A program made the translations under genes and the position numbers. A stretch of 64,000 nucleotides of DNA from Chloroflexi bacterium AL-N1 (GTDB lineage Bacteria; Chloroflexota; Chloroflexia; Chloroflexales; Roseiflexaceae). The stretch covers positions 1 to 64,000 of the forward strand of contig WYDT01000009.1 in the NCBI GenBank assembly GCA_013122435.1, in the 5' to 3' direction. Shown one piece after another: positions 8,810 through 17,656 of this stretch. Each line of letters starts with the position of its first letter. The first letter of the stretch is position 1. Under the pieces are notes generated by a model, which was not told the origin of the DNA, ran no database searches, and saw only the letters and a program-made list of their open reading frames with translations.

Positions 8810-10255
8810 ATGGAACTGACCCACGCAACAATGATAAAGTCCATGTTCGAAGCGGACACGACGTACAACGGACGGTATATTACGGCGGTCAAAACCACTG
8901 GTATTTATTGCCTACCAGGGTGTCGGGCGCGCAAACCCAAACCAGAAAACGTCGAGTTTTTTGCTACCCCCGAGGCAGCACGTGCCGCCGGATATCGTCC
9001 CTGTAAGTTATGCCGGCCCGATGACTACTATCTTGGTCTGCACACCGAAGAAACCCAGCTAGAGTCCCTGGTAGCCCAGCTACGCGCTACCCCGAATCGC
9101 TACCCCGATGTCAAAGCGCTCGCTGAAGCAGTCGGTGTCGGACAAACGAAACTCTTTACACTTTTTCGTGCACACTATCACACCACGCCTGCCAGTATGC
9201 TCGTACGCCTGCGGATTGCTGCCGCCCAACGTGCCTTGCTGGAGACTGCTGCGACTGTGACGGCCATTGCCAGCGATTGTGGGTTTGAGAGTCTGTCAGC
9301 ATTTCACGAGAACTTCCGTAAACATACAATGATGTCCCCCACTGACTATCGTCGGATACGTAAAACGTCGATGTTTGTCCTGGATTTGCCAGAGCCCTAC
9401 CCCACCCAACAGATGCTGGGCTATCTGGGGCGTGATCAGCACAGCCTCACGGATCGAGTCGAAGGCAGGACATGGTTGAGCGCGATACGTTTGAACGACA
9501 TTAGTGGAGTAGTAGTATGTGTCACTTTTCATGCTCATTATGTGCGGTGTGCCATCTTCGATGCGCCCCAACTGGAAGCATCTGCTATTCACCAGATCCA
9601 TTGGCACGTGCTGTCGGGGATTGGCTTACACCACGATCCCCAGCGGTTTGAGGCACAGGTCAGCACCACGTCCGATCTGGCTCCACTCATTCAGGAACAG
9701 CAAGGTTTGCGAATTCCACAGGTCGCCAATCATTTCGATGGTCTCACCTGGGCCATTCTGGGGCAGCGGATTACCCTCACATTTGCGTACACCCTGCGCC
9801 GACGCCTGATTGAGCGACTGGGCCAGGCGATGGCGCAGGGTGTATGGTTGTCTCCGACACCGGACGCCATCGCTTGCCTGACAGAGGCCGATCTCACAAG
9901 TCTCGGTTTCCCGCGCACCAAGGCGCAATATCTACTCAATGCAGCCCAGGCCGTGGCAGATGGACAGCTACCCTTAGCACGGCTCAAAGATACATCAGCC
10001 ACGCATATCGAGCGTGTGCTGCTGGCACTGCATGGTATTGGTCCTTGGTCTGCCCAGTACCTGCTCATGCGCTCGTATGGCTTTCTTGATTGCGTGCCGG
10101 TCGGCGATGCGGGGTTGCGTCTGGGGCTACAGCGCTTCTTCAAGCTTGATCAACGGCCAGATCGTCCCACCACATTGCGCTTGATGGAACCATTCCAGCC
10201 CTATCGAAGTCTGGCAACCTTCCATTTCTGGCAAAGTTTGGGAAAAAAGGAATAA
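8810..10255 (+). CDS. alkA: Ada zinc domain-AraC HTH-AlkA fusion, 3-methyladenine DNA glycosylase II
   Basis: A 481-residue three-part protein. Residues 5-75 are the Ada-type methylphosphotriester zinc domain with C34, C38, C65 and C68 (GIYCLPGC, YRPCKLC). Residues 80-185 are an AraC-type helix-turn-helix with SDCGFESLSAFHENFRK. Residues 195-480 are AlkA-like: a TBP-like N-part, then an HhH-GPD glycosylase with LHGIGPWSAQYLL and catalytic Asp D433 (VPVGDAGL). This class senses alkylated DNA and excises N3-alkylpurines. The following gene starts three bases after its stop, so it heads a repair operon and may regulate it through its AraC domain. Confidence 0.9.
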   Translation: MELTHATMIKSMFEADTTYNGRYITAVKTTGIYCLPGCRARKPKPENVEFFATPEAARAAGYRPCKLCRPDDYYLGLHTEETQLESLVAQLRATPNRYPDVKALAEAVGVGQTKLFTLFRAHYHTTPASMLVRLRIAAAQRALLETAATVTAIASDCGFESLSAFHENFRKHTMMSPTDYRRIRKTSMFVLDLPEPYPTQQMLGYLGRDQHSLTDRVEGRTWLSAIRLNDISGVVVCVTFHAHYVRCAIFDAPQLEASAIHQIHWHVLSGIGLHHDPQRFEAQVSTTSDLAPLIQEQQGLRIPQVANHFDGLTWAILGQRITLTFAYTLRRRLIERLGQAMAQGVWLSPTPDAIACLTEADLTSLGFPRTKAQYLLNAAQAVADGQLPLARLKDTSATHIERVLLALHGIGPWSAQYLLMRSYGFLDCVPVGDAGLRLGLQRFFKLDQRPDRPTTLRLMEPFQPYRSLATFHFWQSLGKKE

Positions 10256-10258
10256 AAG

Positions 10259-10612
10259 ATGTCTGCCATAAAGCCGTACCAACTGATCGGTCCTGACGGC
10301 AAACCATACCAGAGTGAGCAAAAGGGGCGCTTTGGTGGACACAGAGGTGGTCGTGGCTACGGGCGCATGGATTGTCGTGCGGCACTCCGCGCTATCGCCA
10401 GGGGTGGCTATGTGCGGCATCGGGTGTTCTTCGCGGACGAAGTGACCGCTATAGCCGCCGGGTATCGTCCATGTGCCGCCTGTCTGCCGGATCGCTATGT
10501 GCTGTGGAAGCGTGCCTGTGTAGAAACCGACGTTCCACCACTCACCCGATCGCGTATCCGTCGCCAGCCCGCATTGCGTCTGTATCAACAACTGCTCAAT
10601 CGTATTTTGTGA
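10259..10612 (+). CDS. Stand-alone Ada-like metal-binding domain protein
   Basis: A 117-residue protein starting IKPYQLIGPDGKPYQS and carrying C39 (MDCRAA), C72 and C75 (YRPCAAC) plus conserved histidines H28 and H54. This resembles the small Ada metal-binding domain proteins encoded beside ogt in many bacteria. Three cysteines plus one histidine could make a zinc site, but the fourth ligand is a guess. It sits between the glycosylase (3-base gap) and ogt (10-base gap) and is very likely co-translated. A role in recognising or repairing alkylated DNA is inferred from context; no enzymatic domain is seen. Confidence 0.75.
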   Translation: MSAIKPYQLIGPDGKPYQSEQKGRFGGHRGGRGYGRMDCRAALRAIARGGYVRHRVFFADEVTAIAAGYRPCAACLPDRYVLWKRACVETDVPPLTRSRIRRQPALRLYQQLLNRIL

Positions 10613-10622
10613 GGATAACATT

Positions 10623-11135
10623 ATGAAAACGCTTTACACTGATTATGTAGCAACACCCATTGGTGACGTTCTTCTGGTTGCTGATGGTGAGTCTCTGGTG
10701 TATGTGGATTTTGCCGACAATACGGAGCGTTTGCAACGGTTGCTTGCACGTCGCTATCGTGACTTCACGCTGATTCAGCAGGAGCACCCCAACGGCTTTA
10801 GTGACCAGATCAAGCGGTATTTTGCTGGTGAGCTAGATGCGCTCAACCAACTGCCTGTAGCCCTTGGTGGAACGCCTTTTCAGCAGAGAGTCTGGCTAAA
10901 ACTCCGCGACATTCTGGTTGGACAGACCATGAGTTATGGTCAACTGGCCACCCAGCTTGGTTTACCAAAGGGTGCGCGTGCGGTAGGTATAACCAATGGT
11001 CTGAATCCCATTGGTATCGTCCTGCCCTGCCACCGTGTGATCGGTGCAAATCACTCACTCACCGGCTATGCTGGAGGGATCGAGCGTAAGCGTTGGCTGT
11101 TGCGCCATGAAGGAGCGATGTTCAAAGATAATTGA
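10623..11135 (+). CDS. ogt: Methylated-DNA--protein-cysteine methyltransferase
   Basis: A 170-residue suicide alkyltransferase that moves O6-alkyl groups from guanine to its own cysteine. The acceptor is C136 in GIVLPCHRVIG, followed by GYAGGIERKRWLL, the family signature. The winged-helix part shows FQQRVWLKLRDILVGQTMSYG and the arginine-finger region KGARAVGITNGLNP. The N-terminal ribonuclease-H-like domain is short but typical. GAGGATAACATT precedes the ATG. It is the third gene of the alkylation-repair operon, so base excision and direct reversal are made from one transcript. Confidence 0.93.
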   Translation: MKTLYTDYVATPIGDVLLVADGESLVYVDFADNTERLQRLLARRYRDFTLIQQEHPNGFSDQIKRYFAGELDALNQLPVALGGTPFQQRVWLKLRDILVGQTMSYGQLATQLGLPKGARAVGITNGLNPIGIVLPCHRVIGANHSLTGYAGGIERKRWLLRHEGAMFKDN

Positions 11136-11157
11136 TGACAATAAGGAACAACATACT

Positions 11158-11985
11158 ATGGATATACAGAGCAAAGCGACATACTTCCGTGAATTACACC
11201 AGCGCCGTCCATTGATTCTCCCGACTGCCTGGGATGCTGCAAGCGCATGTGCGCTGGAGCTTGCTGGTGCTGCAGCAATTGCTACTACCAGTGCTGGTAT
11301 TTCATGGACTCTGGGACAAGGCGACGGACAAACGTTGCAACGAGATGAAATGATACAGGCTGTTCGCCGGATTGTACAGGCAGTTGCTATACCCGTAACT
11401 GCGGATGTTGAAGGTGGGTATGGTACGGGTTCGGTTCAGGATATTGCTGAGACAACTCGAGCAGTGATTGACGCTGGTGCAGTAGGTGTCAATTTAGAAG
11501 ACGCTCCCGGAGCAGGTGACACACCACTACTGGAACCAGACATTCACGCAGAACGCATTCGTATAGCTCGAGAGGTCGCTACCAGTATGGGTGTTGATCT
11601 GGTTATCAATGCACGTACAGATGTCTACTTATTGGCTGTTGGTGCGCCAGAAACGCGTCTTGATGAGGCCATCCAACGAGCCAACTTATACCATGATGCT
11701 GGTGCAGATTGTCTCTTTGTGCCGGGAGTGATCGATGCTGAGACGATTGGGCGGCTGGTGGAAGCCATCAATGGACCTGTGAATATTATGGCGATGCCTG
11801 GTGCGCCAAACATAGCACACCTGGGGCAGCTTGGCGTTGCTCGTGTAAGTTTTGGTCCCGCGCTCATGCAGGTAGCGCTCACAACTACACAGGACATTGT
11901 CTATGAGTTGCTTGATCGCGGCACCTGTCAGGCACTCGAATCGAGTTTGCCTTTTGGTACCATCAATGGTTGGTTCACAGACTGA
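11158..11985 (+). CDS. Isocitrate lyase/PEP mutase superfamily enzyme
   Basis: A 275-residue TIM-barrel enzyme. TSAGISWTLGQGDG, PVTADVEGGYG, GVNLEDAPG and INARTDVYLL mark the phosphoenolpyruvate mutase/2-methylisocitrate lyase group. The KKCGH catalytic loop of true isocitrate lyase is absent, so cleavage of isocitrate is unlikely. Substrate is unknown. I chose the ATG at 11158 because AAGGAACAAC lies just upstream and the protein then begins at the family's usual point; a longer frame would overlap ogt. It follows ogt by 22 bases, so it may be co-transcribed with the repair genes without an obvious functional link. Confidence 0.8.
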   Translation: MDIQSKATYFRELHQRRPLILPTAWDAASACALELAGAAAIATTSAGISWTLGQGDGQTLQRDEMIQAVRRIVQAVAIPVTADVEGGYGTGSVQDIAETTRAVIDAGAVGVNLEDAPGAGDTPLLEPDIHAERIRIAREVATSMGVDLVINARTDVYLLAVGAPETRLDEAIQRANLYHDAGADCLFVPGVIDAETIGRLVEAINGPVNIMAMPGAPNIAHLGQLGVARVSFGPALMQVALTTTQDIVYELLDRGTCQALESSLPFGTINGWFTD

Positions 11986-12024
11986 TTGCGTTGATGTGAA
12001 ATGTGTTGGTCCTCGCTTCAGTGG

Positions 12025-12320
12025 TGTTCGTTGATTAGTTGGGATTGATTGTACGCTGCGCCCCACCACTGCCTGAGCCTGTCGAAGGCAGCGATGTTGC
12101 ATGTACCAAACCACCCACAAATGATTCCTGTTGTTTAAGCCTGTTCTGAGCAGCAAGATTGTAGTACCGATCAAGGATTGAGGTAATATTTTGTGAGTGG
12201 GTCTGAGGTTCTATCTTCATCAGGCCGCGAGGCATCCGCCACCGACAGTGTAACCGTCTTCTCGACCTCGCTTGCGGTTCCCAGGGTGCTGCGCCTGGGC
12301 CGGAGGTTGACACAAACCCT
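12025..12320 (+). repeat. Dispersed noncoding repeat, copy C, filling the 11986-12399 gap
   Basis: Blocks seen in copy A recur in the same orientation but permuted: GCTGCGCCCCACCA, ACCACCCACAAATGATTCCTG, GTGAGTGGGTCTGAG, GCGAGGCATCCGCC, and CTTGCGGTTCCCAGGGTGCTGCGCCTGGGCCGG whose centre is a palindrome. The surrounding 414-base gap shows no gene. The permuted order suggests the copies are pieces of a larger tandem or composite element. Confidence 0.5.
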
Positions 12321-12399
12321 GCTCACCTTCCCTCAGTATGCTGCATTGGGAAGAAATTGGTGTTACCAGTAGAATTTCATCTGGCAGATTATATATTTT

Positions 12400-13800
12400 T
12401 TATTTATACACAAACAAACTATCCACTGCATGCACCAGTTCGCGCAGGTTGCTCACCTTATGAATCGCATCGCAGTATGGCACATAGCTGAGCATATCGC
12501 TGTCACCCGACCCCCACATGCGCTGAGGTTCCGGGTTGAACCAGACAACCCTGCGCGCGCGTCGTTTGATGGCTTCAAAATCGCGCAAGTTTGGATCATT
12601 ATAGTTGTTGCGCCCATCGCCAAGAACAATGAAGGTTGTACGGTTGTCAATCGTTCCGAGTTGATCACGCGCAAACGTCGCCAGACTATTTCCCAGATCG
12701 GTGTTGTAGTAGCCGGGTCGAATGCGCTCCAATACACACTGAATCGCTTCCTCAGGTCGCGATTCGTTAAAATCAATCGAGATATCAATCAAATCGTCGA
12801 TGAAGGCATACGAGCGTGTTCGATTCACTTGGTCCTGCAGGGCATACACCAGTAGCAACATAAACGAAACGATCGGACGCATCGATGTGGAGAGGTCGCA
12901 GATAACAGTGAGCTTGGGTTTGAGATGCTTGCGTCGGTGATGTACATCAAGTGGAACGCCACCATAGCGCAGGTTGGCACGAATGGTACTCTTCGCATCA
13001 AGATTGCCCCGTTTTGCACGCTTCTGGCGGAGCGCAGCCCGTGAGCGTAATTGCGAAGCCAGACGATTGATGATGTTTCGCAAATCGTCGATGTCCTGAT
13101 GTCCGAGGCGCTCAAACGGCTGATCGAGCAGATCGTCGATTTTGGGCTGTTTGGGTTGCTCTTTGGCAGCGCGTTCGGCCATCCCTGACCCAACCTCGTC
13201 ACGAATTTGCTCTGCGAGTGCCTGTTGGTTCTCGCGTGCTTCGTTTTCGAGTTGTTGCAATGCCTCTTCACTCACCCCTGCTTCACGCAATTTGTCCATC
13301 AGCTCCTGAATGAGTTCATCCAGACGATCAAATTCGATATCGCGCATCGCTCGTCGTGTCATCCACGATTGGTAGTACGGATTCGTCAACTGTGAGCCAT
13401 CGAGCGAGTTGCGGAGCATCGCTCGCATCTGTTGTCCATCTATTGGTTGGCCGGTCATCATCGACTCGAACAACTGACGCAACTGTTCCGGGGTCATGTT
13501 CTGGAGCATATCTTCCAGTGCCTGGGCGAGTTGTTCACGCTCCTCATCAGACATGCCGCCACCAGGTTGCTGCATCGGTGGCGGAGGATTGATACTAAAG
13601 TAGAGGGGAAACATGTGATCGAATTGCTCGATGTCTTTCCGCTCTTTGATTAACGTCGAGCGTAATGCCAGACGAAAGTTTTTTTTATCGGTAATACTGG
13701 ATGCTTCGATAGCACGCAGTGCATCGGCACTTTCAGCAACCGAGATACGGATACCGGCTGCGCGCATAGCTTTGATAAATTCAACAATGCGTTGGTCCAA
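12400..13800 (-). CDS. CoxE-like VWA domain protein
   Basis: A 466-residue soluble protein. The C-terminal third is a VWA domain of the CoxE type with metal site DLSTS at 302-306 and VLGDGRNNYNDP near 393. The middle (about 80-270) is charged and helical (many Q/E/R), as in CoxE relatives. These proteins normally act with a MoxR-type AAA ATPase as metal-insertion or remodelling chaperones, but no such ATPase is in this window. The start is a TTG at 13800 preceded by AGGAG at eight bases; no ATG fits the frame. Expression as a single gene is likely. Confidence 0.8.
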   Translation of the reverse strand: MDQRIVEFIKAMRAAGIRISVAESADALRAIEASSITDKKNFRLALRSTLIKERKDIEQFDHMFPLYFSINPPPPMQQPGGGMSDEEREQLAQALEDMLQNMTPEQLRQLFESMMTGQPIDGQQMRAMLRNSLDGSQLTNPYYQSWMTRRAMRDIEFDRLDELIQELMDKLREAGVSEEALQQLENEARENQQALAEQIRDEVGSGMAERAAKEQPKQPKIDDLLDQPFERLGHQDIDDLRNIINRLASQLRSRAALRQKRAKRGNLDAKSTIRANLRYGGVPLDVHHRRKHLKPKLTVICDLSTSMRPIVSFMLLLVYALQDQVNRTRSYAFIDDLIDISIDFNESRPEEAIQCVLERIRPGYYNTDLGNSLATFARDQLGTIDNRTTFIVLGDGRNNYNDPNLRDFEAIKRRARRVVWFNPEPQRMWGSGDSDMLSYVPYCDAIHKVSNLRELVHAVDSLFVYK

Positions 13801-13922
13801 TGGTTAACTCCTTTGAGACGTACCGCTGAGGTAGCTGGCAGTATACCACAGCGAGGTATGCTCTGGCAGGAACATGTATCTGAGCATTTGCCATGAACGT
13901 TGCAATCCAAAAGACGGATCGA

Positions 13923-14678
13923 CTAATGAGTGACAATACAGAACTCATTGCCTTCTGGGTCAGCCATGACCGTCCAGGTCTTAAACTGTTCGATGACTCT
14001 GCCGCCCAGACCGAGCAAACGTTGCACCTCGGCCTCTCTATCAGTGGCGCGGATATCAAAATGCAGACGATTCTTAACGGTCTTGGGTTCCGGTACACGC
14101 TGAAATTCGATTTCTGGCATAATGCTTTGCGGATCAACAATGGAGCTGAGGTGTTCGTTGGCAAACAGCACATTCACACCAAGTGCTTCAGCCCAGAAGG
14201 TTGCGAGTGCTGGCGGGTCTGCACAATCGACGCTAATACCCTTGAGGCGGGGCAAATCTCCAGTTTCCAGCAGCACTTTGAGATTGTGCAGAATGAGCGG
14301 CATACACGCAGCTACTTCCTGTGTAGTGAGTGGTGCATCTTCTGCCTCGTGGGTACAGGTCAGCTTGCACACCTCCCCCATTGGCACAATGTCCCACGAC
14401 AGCCGTGAAAAAGGCTCGTCTGGCATAGCTTGCAAGGACATCGTTGTGACGAGGCGCTGTGGTGCGATTGCTTCCAGCACCTCACCTTCGATATGTGTTT
14501 GCCCATCATTGGTTCGGTAGACGATTGGTGTTCCATGTTCCCAGGCAGACTCTATCGCCATCAGCCCTTCCACAAAGTCAAAGTAGCGTTGTGTCTCCTC
14601 TGGTCGTGTCAATGCCTCCCATAGGCGTGTTGGCTGTGTGCGAATGTACACGGTATGAACAAAAGTAGACTCAGTCAT
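13923..14678 (-). CDS. SRPBCC (AHSA1)-VOC fusion protein
   Basis: A 251-residue protein joining two small-ligand domains. Residues 1-138 resemble the Aha1 C-terminal/SRPBCC fold (VYIRTQPTRLWEALTRPEETQRYF, later CKLTCTHE). Residues about 145-251 resemble a glyoxalase/VOC domain of the PhnB-like or DNA-binding-protein-like type (GISVDCADPPALATFWAEALG, ending MADPEGNEFCIV). Each domain is common alone; the fusion is less so. The residues binding metal in VOC enzymes are not clear, so catalysis is uncertain. It is 12 bases downstream of the broken adenosine deaminase gene on the same strand. Confidence 0.8.
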   Translation of the reverse strand: MTESTFVHTVYIRTQPTRLWEALTRPEETQRYFDFVEGLMAIESAWEHGTPIVYRTNDGQTHIEGEVLEAIAPQRLVTTMSLQAMPDEPFSRLSWDIVPMGEVCKLTCTHEAEDAPLTTQEVAACMPLILHNLKVLLETGDLPRLKGISVDCADPPALATFWAEALGVNVLFANEHLSSIVDPQSIMPEIEFQRVPEPKTVKNRLHFDIRATDREAEVQRLLGLGGRVIEQFKTWTVMADPEGNEFCIVTH

Positions 14679-14690
14679 GGTATGTTCCTT

Positions 14691-15594
14691 TCATAACCAG
14701 TGCGGATCATGAGCAAACACATTGGTCAGCTCCTGCTTGCGTTCATCGGGAAGCCATGCTGCTTGAATGCCCTGTAGGATGAGTGTGCGAATGTCATCAC
14801 GGGAGAAACCAAGTTGCTGTTCCAGCAGCGCGTACTCCTCGGCCAGCGAACTGCCAAACATCGTTGGATCGTCGGTGTTGATGGTTACCACCAAACCACG
14901 TTCAAAATAGCGGCGTACCGGATGGTCTTCGATGCGCGCCACAACGCCGGTAGGGAGGTTGGAAAGAGGGCACATTTCGATTGGAACACACTGTGCCGCC
15001 AGATACTCTACCAGGTGTTCGTCCTCCTCAGCGCGTGTCCCATGATCGATACGCTCAACCTGCAACGCATTGATGGCGCCCCAGATGCTATGGGCGCCCG
15101 CTGCCTCACCCGCGTGTGCGCTGGTGTGGAAGCCCATCGTGCGGGCTGTGTGAAAAACCTGCTTGAACTGTGCTGGTGGTTCACGTTGTTCCGAGCCACC
15201 AATGCCAACACCAACCACACCGTATTCGCGTGTTTCGTACACTTCGGCCAGTGTTGTTGCGGCTTGCTTTGGGCCAAAGTCGCGTACCAGATCAACCACG
15301 ATTGCGATTTCGGTTTCTTTTACTTGTACTAATCCCGCTGAGATAGCCTCGATCAAGCGTTGTGTCTCCAGACCGTGCCGCACAAAGTCGGGAGGTGAGC
15401 AAAAGATCTCAGCATAGCGGATGTTTTGTCGGGCCAGATCGCGTGCAACGGCCTCTGCGATAAAGGTAAAATCTGCGTATTCACGCAAAAACTGGTTTTT
15501 CCAGACCCAGACCTCGATAAAATGCGGTAAGGGGAATGGCACCTTCGAGATGAAGATGTAGTTCTACTTTTGGTACCTGCTCAAACTATTGCAT
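14691..15594 (-). pseudogene. add: Adenosine deaminase, N-terminally broken
   Basis: The long frame (15542-14691) encodes residues typical of adenosine deaminase from PHFIEVWVWKNQF onward: TSAHAGEA, ERIDHGTRA, PLSNLPTGVV and TINTDDPTMFG are all intact. The amino end is not. In another frame just upstream (15582-15532) the sequence reads EQVPKVELHLHLEGAIP, the family's metal-binding start. About 30 residues normally found between that segment and PHFIE are missing, and the frames differ, so a deletion plus frameshift occurred near 15530. A TAG at 15588-15586 also lies between the only nearby ATG (15594) and this segment. Without the HxH ligands the remaining protein should be inactive. Confidence 0.85.
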
Positions 15595-16037
15595 CTCAGA
15601 CTCTAACAGGGTATAGCTGTTCATTTTCTGTTCTGTTCCTTCTCACCAATCAGCATAACTATATGGGCTTGTATTGTACAACGTAGTCTTATACTGAGCA
15701 TTGGTCTTTGTGTGGATTTGAGAAATGGTATGATTTTTGTCCAATTGATGTTTTTCTCCGTAAAAATATATCTACGTATCGTTTTATACTATGCGTCGTT
15801 TTATATTGTACAGATGCAAGTGTATCCAAATCAATTTCTATTTTTATCTGGCATGATGATTATTTCAGATCCTTCCAAAATATCAAAACCCGAACATTCC
15901 ATGTATTTCTTATTGCATATATTATCGTGCAACAGAGACACACCTCCACGTCTTTCTGAGGTATATCTATCATCTTACACTTATTTGACTCGCAGAGATA
16001 CAGCCTCTCTGCCATTCTCCCGGAGAAAGCTAAAGTC
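15595..16037. other. AT-rich intergenic region
   Basis: About 440 bases between divergent genes. It is markedly more AT-rich than its surroundings. Short frames on both strands lack ribosome binding sites and resemble no family I know. It probably holds the promoter of the DICT-GAF gene. Confidence 0.4.
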
Positions 16038-17351
16038 ATGAGCATTTCCCTCTACCGTGCCGTTGCGGGACAGTACAGCGACCTGCGTCAAGTCCAAACT
16101 GTTCCACTGATGAACACTATTAGCCACCTGATCGAAGACCAGGTTATTGAACAGGGGCAGCCACTCGACTTCTATGCAGGGTTTCAACGGTTCTCGTATT
16201 TCCCTGCCCAACTCCGCCGTTATCAACGTCTTGGGACTGTCTGTCGGCGAGTATATGTCTTTGGTGTGCCTGATGTCTCACCACCGACTATCCCAGGTGT
16301 CGAATTCATACGTATTGCCCCAACCGACCAACTGGCAAATGAGTGGTTTCTGATCGTCAATACACCAAGTTTTTGGACAACATTACTTACCCAGGAAGTG
16401 AGTGGTCGTGATCCAATTACTGGTGGGCGGCGTTTTGATGGGGTGTGGTCCTACGATCAGGATGTCATTGATCGTGCCACATTGCTTATTTCACAGCAGT
16501 TAGGGAATGTGTATCAGCCGGTTGGTCAACGTGATGCAGTTCAGCAGAGTCGTAACATCGCGCAGATCAGTGGGCGTTTACTGGGCGATATCGAAACAGT
16601 CAAACGGGTGGGCCAACGTCGGTGGGCGCGTTTATCAACCGTTCAGCAGGTTGTCAATATGCTATCTCAGGTTCAGCATAAGGCATGGGATGAAACCACT
16701 CTGGTTGATATCCTGCGCTCAGTAGCTCAAATACTCCACACGAGTTTTGGGGTTGAAGATGTGGCTGTGGCCATGCAGGATCGTGCTGAAGTGTATCGTG
16801 TCGTTACCGCTGATGCCCAAACACCGGTTGCCAACCTCACCATCCGTATGAATGATGGCCCCAGTGGCTGTGCAATCCAGGAAGGGAACGTGATTACCGT
16901 AGCCGATGCTATTCGTCAACGGGAGCGCGATCCTCTGGTTCCGGGTGCAACGTCTCTTATTGCTGCACCGCTCACGGGACAACGCCAGACCTATGGTGTG
17001 CTGACGATTGGCCACTCGGCCAACCAGATGTGGGAAGATGAGGATGTGCAGACCATCCAAGCAGTTGCAAAATTGCTCACACAAACCCTCGATCAAGCGC
17101 TTGGACAAGCACCTAACGACAGTCTCTATCGCGAACGGGCACGACGCCTTGAGCAGGCGATCATCGGATTACGGGCGCCGGTCGCGCAGGCATTGGCAGC
17201 CCAACAACAAATGCAATTACTGGCATCTCCTGACCAGGAACAGGCATTAGCACAAAGTGAGCAGGCTTTAGGCGATCTGGCACGGGTGTTGCGTGTAACG
17301 ATACCTGACTCACAGGCAGGTATATCGCGGGATCGAGCTACTGGAAGTTGA
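16038..17351 (+). CDS. DICT-GAF sensory protein
   Basis: A 437-residue cytosolic protein. Residues 1-150 match the DICT sensory domain, including a conserved RRFDGVWSYDQDVI near 140-155. Residues about 215-365 form a GAF domain (TLVDILRSVAQILHTSFGVEDVAVAM, LIAAPLTGQRQTYGVLTIG). A glutamine-rich helix follows. No output domain (kinase, cyclase or HTH) is attached, so it may pass its signal by protein contact. A paralogue with the same arrangement starts at the right edge of the window. The ligand is unknown. Confidence 0.8.
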   Translation: MSISLYRAVAGQYSDLRQVQTVPLMNTISHLIEDQVIEQGQPLDFYAGFQRFSYFPAQLRRYQRLGTVCRRVYVFGVPDVSPPTIPGVEFIRIAPTDQLANEWFLIVNTPSFWTTLLTQEVSGRDPITGGRRFDGVWSYDQDVIDRATLLISQQLGNVYQPVGQRDAVQQSRNIAQISGRLLGDIETVKRVGQRRWARLSTVQQVVNMLSQVQHKAWDETTLVDILRSVAQILHTSFGVEDVAVAMQDRAEVYRVVTADAQTPVANLTIRMNDGPSGCAIQEGNVITVADAIRQRERDPLVPGATSLIAAPLTGQRQTYGVLTIGHSANQMWEDEDVQTIQAVAKLLTQTLDQALGQAPNDSLYRERARRLEQAIIGLRAPVAQALAAQQQMQLLASPDQEQALAQSEQALGDLARVLRVTIPDSQAGISRDRATGS

Positions 17352-17385
17352 GCGTCACAACAACGTAAAGATGCCTAATCATTGC

Positions 17386-17438
17386 GCGGCGGCAAGCCGC
17401 ACCTACGGTTTACGACCATCACGCGGCGGCAAGCCGCG
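17386..17438 (+). repeat. Twin hairpin repeat
   Basis: GCGGCGGCAAGCCGC occurs twice (17386-17400 and 17423-17437), each a 5-bp GC stem around GGCAA. The following bases (CCTACGGTTTACGACCATCA after the first, TTTATGGTTTGTCGG after the second) are also partly repeated. It lies in the 305-base gap after the DICT-GAF gene, which otherwise shows no gene. It resembles REP-type intergenic hairpins. Confidence 0.65.
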
Positions 17439-17656
17439 TTTATGGTTTGTCGGTGTAAGTGATGTAGCAGATATCCACAAATACCCTGTATACTGATGTT
17501 GAAGCATCTCTCAAAGCGCTCATCTAACCGACACATCAACTATTCGAATGCTATTGGTCAACCACAGGGGGAAGTGTACTGACAAACCACCGGGATATAG
17601 CCCAACAAGTTTGCAGAGCTTACCTCTGTCTTAGATAAACTGACGGAGCATGCTCT

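Noticed and set aside
8154..8824. Open frames of 88-92 codons on the minus strand upstream of the Ada-AlkA gene
   Set aside because: They run through repeat copies A and B, lack ribosome sites and are not conserved between copies.
11158..11985. Second isocitrate lyase
   Set aside because: It lacks the KKCGH loop and is 150 residues shorter than the true enzyme at 45944; it belongs to the PEP mutase-like group.
15712..16041. A 109-codon plus-strand frame before the DICT-GAF gene
   Set aside because: No ribosome site, AT-rich low-complexity translation, and it overlaps the start of the DICT-GAF gene.
17386..17438. CRISPR-like direct repeats
   Set aside because: Only two units with self-complementary cores and no further spacers; REP-like hairpins fit better. 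No CRISPR array is seen elsewhere.
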